Assembly: GCA_022414725.1 (NCBI GenBank)
Contig: CM039462.1
Location: forward strand, 60,491,428 to 60,555,427
Reading direction: 5' to 3'
Origin: Microglena sp. YARC
Lineage: Eukaryota; Chlorophyta; Chlorophyceae; Chlamydomonadales; Chlamydomonadaceae
DNA length: 64,000 bases
Made by a program: the position numbers and the translations under genes. Of the stretch, positions 58,235-64,000 are shown piece by piece; within the stretch, counting starts at the first letter, position 1, and each line of letters opens with the position of its first letter. The notes under the pieces were generated by a model, which searched no databases, had not been told where the DNA came from, and saw only the letters and a program-made list of their open reading frames with translations.

Positions 58235-61200
58235 TGTAAGTGAGTGTGTAAGAGTGTTTATGTACGATAGCGTTTGTGTGTGAGAGAGACTGTTCGTGTC
58301 TGTTAGTGTGAGTGTTCTTGTTCCCGTGTCTGTTTGCATGCGTATGTGTGTGTGGGTGTGGGTGCTGCTAGAAGATTCACTGTTTAAAGATAAACTTAGA
58401 GAGCAAATTCATTATATCAAAAGGTCGCACCTCCATTGCATCCTCATACGAGTCTGACTTCTTTTTCTGAGAGTTGGACAAACTTCTATACGTTTATACG
58501 GCTTATACAAATACAAATGTACGTTTGCTAACTCTAATTATGACAAAAGGTCGCACCTTCATTGCATCCTCGTATGAGTCAAAGGTAACAGCCAGCTCCT
58601 TAACACCTGGGACTCCCCGGGAGTCTGTCTGCAAGGGGAAAGGAACACACTTGGTGAAACAAGTACTTCCGCAGGATTCCCAACCCCAGCTCTGCCCCCA
58701 GCCCCAGCTTCATTGCGTCCTTGCATGTGTTGTAGGTGGAAGGAAGATCCTTAACACCAGGTACCCCCCGTGCTTCTGTCTGCAAGGAGAAAGGCACAAG
58801 CGTGTTCAAGCAAACCACTACCGCAGGATTTCCAACCCCAGCTCTGACCCCATCCCCAGCTTCATTGCGTCCTTGCATGTGTTGTAGGTGGAAAGAAGAT
58901 CCTTAACACCAGGTACCCCCCGTGCTTCTGTCTGCAAGGAGAAAGGCACAAGCGTGTTCAAGCAAACCACTACCGCAGGATTTCCAACCCCAGCTCTGAC
59001 CCCATCCCCAGCTTAATTGCGTCCTTGCATGTGTTGAAGGTTTTACAAGAAGCTCTGTAACACCAGATACGCCCCATGATTCTGTCTGCAAGAGGAAAGG
59101 CACAAGCGTATTCAAACAAGTGCTTCTGCATGTTTCCCAACCCCAACCCCAGCCCTCAGCCCTAGCTTCATTGTGACCTTGTATGTGTTGAAGGTTACAG
59201 TAAGCTATGTAACATTAGGTACCCCATGTGCTTCTGTCTGCAAGAGGAAAGGCACATGCGTGGTCAAACAAGTGCTTCCGCATGTTTCCCAACCCCAACC
59301 CCAGCCCTGCGCTCAGCCCTAGCTTCATTGTGACCTTGTATGTGTTGAAGGTTACAGTAAGCTCTGTAACTTTAGGTACCCCCTGTGCTACTGTCTGCAA
59401 GAGGAAAGGCACAAGCGTGTTCAAACAAGTGCTTCTGCATGTTTCCCAACCCCAGCCCTGCCCTCAGCCCTAGCTTCATTGTGACCTTGTATGTGTTGAA
59501 GGTTACAGTAAGCTCTGTAACGTTAGGTACCCCCTGTGCTACTGTCTGCAAGAGGAAAGGCACAAGCGTGTTCAAACAAGTGCTTCTGCATGTTTCCCAA
59601 CCCCAGCCCTGCCCTCAGCCCTAGCTTCATTGTGACCTTGTATGTGTTGAAGGTTACAGTAAGCTCTGTAACGTTAGGTACCCCCTGTGCTACTGTCTGC
59701 AAGAGGAAAGGCACAAGCGTGTTCAAACAAGTGCTTCTGCATGTTTCCCAACCCCAGCCCTGCCCTCAGCCCTAGCTTCATTGTGACCTTGTATGTGTTG
59801 AAGGTTACAGTAAGCTCTGTAACGTTAGGTACCCCCTGTGCTACTGTCTGCAAGAGGAAAGGCACAAGCATGTTCAAACAAGTGCTTCTGCATGTTTCCC
59901 AACCCCAGCCCTGCCCTCAGCCCTAGCTTCATTGTGACCTTGTATGTGTTGAAGGTTACAGTAAGCTCTGTAACTTTAGGTACCCCCTGTGCTACTGTCT
60001 GCAAGAGGAAAGGCACAAGCGTGTTCAAACAAGTGCTTCTGCATGTTTCCCAACCCCAGCCCTGCCCTCAGCCCCAGCTTCATTGCGTCCTTGTATGTGT
60101 TGAAGGTTACAGTAAGCTATGTAACATTAGGTACCCCCTGTGCTACTGTCTGCAAGAGGAAAGGCACATGCGTGTTCAAACAAGTGCTTCTGCATGTTTC
60201 CCAACCCCAGCCCTGCCCTCAGCCCCAGCTTCATTGTGACCTTGTATGTGTTGAAGGTTACAGTAAGCTATGTAACATTAGGTACCCCCTGTGCTACTGT
60301 CTGCAAGAGGAAAGGCACATGCGTGTTCAAACAAGTGCTTCTGCATGTTTCCCAACCCCAGCCCTGCCCTCAGCCCTAGCTTCATTGTGACCTTGTATGT
60401 GTTGAAGGTTACAGTAAGCTCTGTAACGTTAGGTACCCCCTGTGCTACTGTCTGCAAGAGGAAAGGCACAAGCGTGTTCAAACAAGTGCTTCTGCATGTT
60501 TCCCAACCCCAGCCCTGCCCTCAGCCCCAGCTTCATTGCGTCCTTGTATGTGTTGAAGGTTACAGTAAGCTCTGTAACATTAGGTACCCCCTGTGCTACT
60601 GTCTGCAAGAGGAAAGGCACAAGCGTGTTCAAACAAGTGCTTCCGAATGTTTCCCAACCCCAACCCTGCCCTCAGCCCTAGCTTCATTGTGACCTTGTAT
60701 GTGTTGAAGGTTACAGTAAGCTCTGTAACATTAGGTACCCCCTGTGCTACTGTCTGCAAGAGGAAAGGCACATGCGTGTTCAAACAAGTGCTTCCGCATG
60801 TTTCCCAACCCCAACCCTGCCCTCAGCCCTAGCTTCATTGTGACCTTGTATGTGTTGAAGGTTACAGTATGCTATGTAACATTAGGTACCCCCTGTGCTT
60901 CTGTATGTCTGCAAGAGGAAAGGCACAAGCATGATGAAACAAGTAGGTCCTCTGGATTCCCAACCCCACCCCCAGCTCTGCCCCCAGCCCCAGCTTCATT
61001 GCGACCTCCTTTGTGTCATAGGTTACAGTAATCTCCATGACACCAGGGAATTCCTGTGATTCTGCCTGCATTCTGAGGGAAGGCAGAAGAATTGTCAGGC
61101 TAGTAATTAGAAATGGCTAGAATTCTCAGTTCCAGCCCCAGCCTTGGCCCCCCTTCCCCCACCTCACTCCAGCCCCATCCCAGGCCCCCCTTTCCGCAGC

Positions 61201-63178
61201 TCACTCCAGCCCTATGCCCTTGACCCCTTTTCCCAACAGCTCACTCCAGCCCCATCCCAGACCCCCTTTCCGCAGCTCACTCCAGCCCCATCCCAGGCCC
61301 CCCTTTCTGCAGCTCACTCCAGCCCTATGTCTTGACCCCTTTTCCCCACAGCTCACTCCAGCCCAATCCCAGACCCCCTTTCCGCAGCTCACTCCAGCCC
61401 TATCCCAGGCCCCCCTTTCCGCAGCTCACTCCAGCCCCATCCCAGGCCCCCTTTCCACAGCTCACTCCAACCCCATCCTAGACCCCCCTTTCCCCACCCC
61501 ACCCCACTCCAGCCCTATCCCAGTCCCCTTTTCCCCCCCTCACTCCAGGCCCCCCTCTCCCCTGTGTCCCCACCTCACTCCAGCCTCATCCCAGGCCCTC
61601 TCTCCTCTCTCTCTCCATTCACTCTTACCGCACCCCCACGCGTACCTCAGCTCCCATGGCTACAACCAGCCAGTCATATTCTAAAGTTGAACCGTCCTCC
61701 AAAGTGACTGTACCGCTGTTGCCACTCTCCTCTTCCTGTCCCTCCTTAACCGGCATGATGCCAGTTGCTTTTCCCTGAGTGACAGCGATAAAGGTTAGAG
61801 AAGTAGCTATACAGTTTGAGTGTATATGTGTATGCGTGTATGTGTGTGTGAATGACTACATTACCAAATGACCGTATGCTTTGCATTGACAGCAGGTGAC
61901 AAAGGTTAGAGGAGTAGCTATCCAGTTTGACCATATGTGTGTGTGTGTAAATGACCATACTACCATACAACCGTATGCTTCTCCCTGTGAGCAGGTGACA
62001 AAGGTGAGAGAAGTAGCTATCCAGTTTGAGCATATGTGTGTGTATGTGTGTAAATGACCATATTACCATATGACCGTTTGCTTTACGTTGACAGCAGGTG
62101 ACAAAGGTTAGAGAAGTAGCTATCCAGTCTGACCATATGTGTGTATGTGTGTAAATGACCATACTACCATATGACCGTATGCTTTGCATTGACAGCCGGT
62201 GACAAAGGTTTGAGAAGTAGCTATCCAGTTTGAGTATATGTGTGTGTATGGGTGTAAATGACCATACTACCAAATGACCTTAAGCTTTGCGTTGACAGCC
62301 GGTGACAAAGGTTTGAGAAGTAGCTATCCAGTTTGAGTATATGTGTGTGTATGTGTGTAAATGACCATATTACCATATGACCGTTTGCTTTACGTTGACA
62401 GCAGGTGACAAAGGTGAGAGAAGTAGCTACCCAGTTTGAGCGTATGTGTGTATGTGTGTAAAGGACCATACTACCAAATGACCTTAAGCTTTGCGTTGAC
62501 AGCAGGTGACAAAGGTGAGAGAAGTAGCTATCTAGTTTGACTGTATGTGTGTATGTGTGTATGTGTAAACGTGTGTATGATTGTATGTGTGTGTATGTGT
62601 ACATGACCGCATGACTTTATGACCATTTGTGTATGTGTGTTTGTGTATGTGTGTGTATGTGTATTTGACTGTATGATTGTATAACCGTATGTGGGTATGC
62701 ATGTATGTGTATATGACCGTATGACTGTATGGCCGTATGTGTATATGTGTGTATGCCTGTATGACTGTATGTGTGTATGACTGTATGTGTGCATGTGTTT
62801 ATGTGTGTACGACTGTATATGTGTATGACCGTATGGCCGTGTGTGTATGACCGCGTTTGTGTATGAATGTGTGTGTGTGTGATAATGACCATATTACCGC
62901 ATGACCATATGCTTTGCCCTGAGAGCAGGAGACAAAGGTTAGCAACGAGGCTATACCACTGCTTCTTTTCGTGGGACACTTAACAAATTGAGGGACTCGG
63001 TGCGACCCCATTGCGACGCACTGCCCCAAGAGCCACGAGAAACGCTGAGCCTGGACTTTGTTGCTGTTGTTGTTGTTGGCTGTGGGACCAGCAATGGGGG
63101 GCAGGCTATATACACGGGGGGGGGGGGGGGGGGCAGGTTGTGGAACCAGCAATGGAGGGCAGGCTATATACACGGGAA

Positions 63179-63212
<34 letters not shown>

Positions 63213-63602
63213 GTTGTGGGACCAGCAATGGAGGGCAGGCTATATTGGAGGGGAATTTCTACCAAGTTTTGCCGGACCCATGCATCACCATGCAGCGACG
63301 GAATGGCGACGCGTTGCACAACAACAGAAGTGCCCACTCACTTGAACAAACTCCACAGGGTCAAGTGCTAGGACAGAGAGGAGGAAAAAAAAAGGTGCCA
63401 CCTCAGTTTCTGTGGCAGTGCCTTACATATTCCAAACAATAAATGCCGACTCACAGCTACTCACCTGAATAAACTTCACAGGGTAAGGAGCTAGGACCGA
63501 GTTCAGGTAAGGTGCCACCTCATTTTCCGTGGCGGTTCCATCCAAGAGATCATACAGCAAGGGCTTGAAGACGAAGCGATCTTTTTGATCTAGTAAGGTC
63601 AC
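49622..63602 (-). CDS. NDC1: NDC1-type plastid type II NAD(P)H:quinone oxidoreductase, nine exons, 5' end outside the window
   Basis: Joined exons: 63602-63465, 61774-61646, 58628-58557, 57651-57420, 55419-55339, 53068-52947, 52292-52179, 50934-50756, 49841-49622. All introns are GT-AG, phases agree at every junction, and the sum is 1287 nt (428 residues plus TAA). The protein shows the NAD(P)H-binding motif VVGAGYAGVE, LGGCPAGQRE, ADLVLWTAGQSP, the FAD-contacting FACGDVS, FQQADYVAWNLW and the C-terminal TIEGPIASAIRRAAYL that marks plant NDC1 and cyanobacterial NdbB. The first FAD-binding GxGxxG exon and transit peptide lie beyond 64000. In plants NDC1 reduces plastoquinone and acts in vitamin K1 synthesis at plastoglobules; I infer the same here. 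The introns are mostly minisatellite. Confidence 0.85.
49946..50755 (-). repeat. intron h-i: six or seven ~120-bp units copying the exon h donor edge
   Basis: The donor string GACTTACCT (plus strand) or a variant recurs at about 50037, 50155, 50270, 50393, 50509 and 50631, after the true site near 50749. Each unit reads, on the minus strand, a TCTAG acceptor-like site, ~65 nt of exon-like sequence (GCAGCTCCTTTCCC onward) and a GTAAG donor; one unit has GC for GT. The minus frame is open across most of the array (181 residues), so intron retention would add ~40-residue repeats. Confidence 0.8.
50756..50934 (-). CDS. NDC1: NDC1 exon h
   Basis: 179 nt, ends in phase 2. Encodes VAFQQADYVAWNLWASINKR and PLLPFRYQHLGNMMSLG, then a short extension (LPLPLPIPLKMTLK) not expected in the family. 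Acceptor GATTTCAG, donor GTAAGT. Confidence 0.85.
50990..51545 (-). repeat. intron g-h: four ~140-bp units copying the exon h acceptor edge
   Basis: The string CAGCCTGCTGGAAAGCTAC (plus strand), a copy of the exon h start, recurs at about 51060, 51195, 51337 and, more diverged, 51478. On the minus strand each has TTCAG/GTAGCTTTCC, a normal-looking acceptor. The exon copies are mutated and carry stops. Confidence 0.8.
52179..52292 (-). CDS. NDC1: NDC1 exon g
   Basis: 114 nt, phase 0/0. Encodes EVTLRVADQHRIFACGDVSV, with the conserved GD that binds FAD, then PLAATAQ. Acceptor CCTGCAG, donor GTGTGT. Confidence 0.85.
52389..52452 (+). ncRNA. tRNA-like sequence (tRNA pseudogene or SINE head) in intron f-g
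   Basis: TGGCTCAATGGC at 52396 matches an RNA polymerase III A box, with GCTC..GAGC able to form a D arm. GGTCCAAATCC at 52435 matches a B box with two mismatches at a normal distance of about 39 bases. The acceptor and anticodon stems do not pair well, so it is not a functional tRNA. Confidence 0.35.
52947..53068 (-). CDS. NDC1: NDC1 exon f
   Basis: 122 nt. With the G left by exon e it reads ETTIQAADLVLWTAGQSPVT, the ADIVLWTVG block of the family. Acceptor CTTGCAG, donor GTGGGT. Confidence 0.8.
53085..53870 (-). repeat. intron e-f: five units copying the exon f acceptor edge
   Basis: Plus-strand GCCTGGGTAGAGGTCTCTG recurs at about 53174, 53299, 53441, 53601 and 53765; on the minus strand this is CAG/AGACCTCTACCCAGGC, the exon f start. 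Units are about 120-165 bp with CA runs of differing length. Open plus frames here are repeat artefacts. Confidence 0.8.
53938..54066. repeat. four ~31-bp units in intron e-f
   Basis: ACACTGCTGCC(A/T)GGGTGG-type units with GGCTCACACACGTAC, probably a shortened derivative of the exon f edge units. Confidence 0.7.
54130..55335 (-). repeat. intron e-f: about ten units copying the exon e donor edge
   Basis: Plus-strand CCATCTGCATCTCCACATC, the reverse complement of the exon e end, recurs with small changes at about 54155, 54247, 54345, 54525, 54720, 54895, 54957, 55128, 55225 and 55275, spaced by CA-rich tracts. On the minus strand each keeps GGAGATG followed by GTGCGAG or a similar donor-like site. 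Confidence 0.8.
55339..55419 (-). CDS. NDC1: NDC1 exon e
   Basis: 81 nt, phase 1/1. Encodes AKVKGLTAASGGRLATSCDV then EMQIGE. Acceptor GTTCAG, donor GTGAGA. This is a variable part of the family, so the call rests on phase and on the flanking copies of its edges. Confidence 0.65.
55565..56434. repeat. 20-bp minisatellite, about 43 units, in intron d-e
   Basis: Unit TTGATGTTGGAGGTTGGATG, very homogeneous with one 10-bp slip near 55745 and one near 56085. Because 20 is not a multiple of three and no phase has a stop on the minus strand, it makes a spurious 300-400 residue open frame. Confidence 0.95.
56440..56720 (-). repeat. intron d-e: two copies of the exon e acceptor edge with GAT-repeat tracts
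   Basis: CACCTTGGCACCTGGACAC (56465) and CACCTTGGCACCTAGACTC (56640) match the exon e start CACCTTGGCACCTGAACTC (55410). GAT/GATGAT trinucleotide tracts follow all three. Confidence 0.75.
56760..57080. repeat. CA/CCCCATACA-rich tandem tract in intron d-e
   Basis: Irregular repeats of ACACCCCATACA and CCATACACTAAATTCCC words. No coding signal. Confidence 0.6.
57104..57240 (-). pseudogene. duplicated 3' part of NDC1 exon d
   Basis: Minus strand reads NANVQLV, GILGGCPAGQRE, KVLTKLGVCI, the same as exon d (NVQLVAPSGGILGGCPAGQRE) with several changes, followed by GTGTGTGT as at the true donor. Too short and without an acceptor; a decayed copy. Confidence 0.75.
57420..57651 (-). CDS. NDC1: NDC1 exon d, NAD(P)H-binding motif
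   Basis: 232 nt, ends in phase 1. Contains GTITVVGAGYAGVELTASVA, a GxGxxG..E dinucleotide-binding motif, and GGCPAGQREASRQMLAKLGV. Acceptor CACACAG, donor GTGTGT. Confidence 0.85.
57655..58056 (-). repeat. intron c-d: two copies of the exon d acceptor edge plus GGGTT repeats
   Basis: The exon d start (GTTGCTGCAGATGGTCTCAA on the plus strand) is copied at about 57795 and 57995. A (GGGTT)n tract with a run of 19 G at 57660-57740 lies between the true edge and the first copy. Confidence 0.75.
58025..58370. repeat. GT/GAGA microsatellite in intron c-d
   Basis: Long GTGTGT and GAGAGAGTTGTGTG tracts. Confidence 0.8.
58425..58465 (-). repeat. copy of the exon c donor edge
   Basis: Plus-strand AAAAGGTCGCACCTCCATTG and GCATCCTCATACGAGTC match the exon c end at 58545-58580, including the GTGCGACC donor. 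Confidence 0.7.
58557..58628 (-). CDS. NDC1: NDC1 exon c
   Basis: 72 nt, phase 0/0. Encodes GVPGVKELAVTFDSYEDAMK, the VPGA..PF.TLEDA block. Acceptor CTTGCAG, donor GTGCGA. It is the only member of the following array that keeps both splice sites. Confidence 0.75.
58690..61080 (-). repeat. intron b-c: about sixteen ~151-bp units, each a whole exon c copy with acceptor but no donor
   Basis: From 58690 to 61080 units of about 140-151 bp each hold, on the minus strand, the CTTGCAG acceptor, a 72-nt exon c copy and then ATGAAGCT where the true exon has ATGAAGGT. The middle units (59330-60850) are nearly identical to one another, with alternating TAACGTTAG/TAACATTAG/TAACTTTAG variants, so recent local homogenisation is likely. 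The frames seen here on both strands are repeat artefacts. Confidence 0.85.
61130..61610. repeat. ~37-bp C-rich minisatellite in intron b-c
   Basis: About eleven units with CTCACTCCAGCCC and CCCCTTTCCGCAG words, spaced 34-41 bp, ending 40 bp from exon b. Confidence 0.8.
61646..61774 (-). CDS. NDC1: NDC1 exon b
   Basis: 129 nt, phase 0/0. Encodes GTVTLEDGSTLEYDWLVVAM then GAE, the family's EYDWLVLALGAE block. Acceptor TCACTCAG, donor GTACGC. Confidence 0.85.
61880..62935 (-). repeat. intron a-b: about eight ~105-bp units copying the exon b acceptor edge
   Basis: Plus-strand GTATGCTTTGCATTGACAGC and variants recur at about 61882, 61973, 62086, 62187, 62285, 62388, 62487 and 62908; they resemble the exon b start (AGTTGCTTTTCCCTGAGTGACAG). 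The remainder of each unit is GTGACAAAGGTTAGAGAAG and a TATGTGTG tract. The stretch 62540-62880 is mostly TATGTGTG and ATGACCGTATG words. Confidence 0.75.
63085..63245. repeat. three ~60-90-bp units with very long G runs
   Basis: GGGCAGGCTATAT and CAGGTTGTGG(A/G)ACCAGC blocks alternate with G runs of 19 and more than 30 bases. Such runs form G-quadruplexes and are often misread, so their length is unreliable. Confidence 0.8.
63325..63420 (-). pseudogene. decayed copy of the 3' part of NDC1 exon a
   Basis: Minus strand retains ETEVAP, VLA and PVEFVQ, matching exon a NEVAPYLNSVLAPYPVKFIQ, with a run of A/T inserted and the splice donor shifted. Another exon-edge duplication, about 100 bp 3' of the real exon. 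Confidence 0.7.
63465..63602 (-). CDS. NDC1: NDC1 exon a (first in window)
   Basis: 138 nt, phase 0 in and out. Encodes LLDQKDRFVFKPLLYDLLDG, the end of the FAD-binding fold. Acceptor CCCCCCAG, donor GTGAGT. Confidence 0.8.
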
Positions 63603-64000
63603 CTGGGGGGGATGGGGGGATGTTGGGGGGGGAGGGGGGATGGAGAAGGAGGGGGGGGGGAGGGAGGGGATTAGGTTGGGTTGAAAGGAGGGGGGAGGGA
63701 GGGAGGGGGGATTGGGGGGGGGGGGGGGGGGGCAGGGGGACTGGGGTGGGGGTAGGGGTAGGGGTGGGTTATGGGTTGGGTGGGAGGGAGGGGAGAAGGG
63801 AGGAGTGTATATACAACCTATTTTTAGTCAGTCTTTTGGTGAGCAGCATGAAGGCTGAGAGACCATGCGGTTCAACCAAAGTAAACTATATAAGGTGCAA
63901 AACCTCCATATGATATGGCTGATTACACAAGGGCTGAAACCAGACAGCAACAGGTTTGTCTGGGGCAATGCGACGCCATTCCGTTGCTGCATGGCGACGC
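63603..64000. other. NDC1 intron upstream of exon a
   Basis: G-rich low-complexity sequence at 63605-63800, then unique sequence. The expected FAD-binding GxGxxG exon is not visible here. The last 37 bases are an inverted copy of 63283-63317. Confidence 0.5.

Noticed and set aside
58474..60692. Repeated 67-133 residue frames on both strands
   Set aside because: Produced by the 151-bp exon c array; the same peptide recurs because the DNA does.

Overview
The window looks like nuclear DNA of a photosynthetic eukaryote, most likely a green-lineage alga. The only host gene recognised is a minus-strand gene with at least nine exons (49622-63602, 5' end beyond the window). It encodes an NDC1-type plastid type II NAD(P)H:quinone oxidoreductase, and all its GT-AG introns have matching phases. 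Everything else is transposable elements, satellite DNA and minisatellites. No bacterial-style operons, rRNA genes or CRISPR arrays are present. The species cannot be named from this sequence.

Layout. (1) 1-21345 is a nest of LTR elements. GP-1 (its 3' part begins at base 1) and GP-2 (12236 onward) are tandem copies of one gag-protease retroelement that share the LTR at 12236-12458. Both carry the same two insertions at the same sites: T1/T2, a 4.35-kb LTR element ending in TATCAGC/GCTGATA (785-5132 and 16118-20482), and a 5'-truncated LINE (5354-6860 and 20704-21345). The insertions therefore predate the tandem duplication. Later, a related element GP-3 (7094-12139, minus strand, 5-bp target duplication ATAGC) inserted into GP-1, and a hAT-type MITE inserted into the GP-3 3' LTR. 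(2) 21346-35214 is a Ty3/gypsy element inserted into the second LINE copy. It runs gag, protease, (LINE fragment), reverse transcriptase, RNase H, a C5-cytosine DNA methyltransferase domain, integrase and a PHD-like zinc finger, and is broken by many frameshifts. Its 3' end is lost in a 1000-N gap (35215-36214). (3) 36215-47643 is about 300 copies of a 38-bp satellite. It is badly scrambled near the gap and clean further right. (4) 47644-49558 is non-coding and holds a second copy of the hAT MITE family. (5) 49559-64000 is the NDC1 gene. Its introns are swollen by tandem arrays, and in seven of the eight introns the repeat unit is a copy of an adjoining exon edge with its splice site.

The GP elements encode gag with a CCHC zinc knuckle, a copia-type aspartic protease (DTAA/DCAA in place of DSGA) and a conserved C-terminal domain I do not recognise. 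They have no integrase or reverse transcriptase, so they must rely on another element's enzymes. Their LTRs carry four consecutive hairpins whose stems have changed in compensating ways between subfamilies. The gypsy methyltransferase, the GP C-terminal domain with the LTR hairpins, and the exon-edge arrays of NDC1 are the three most unusual things here.
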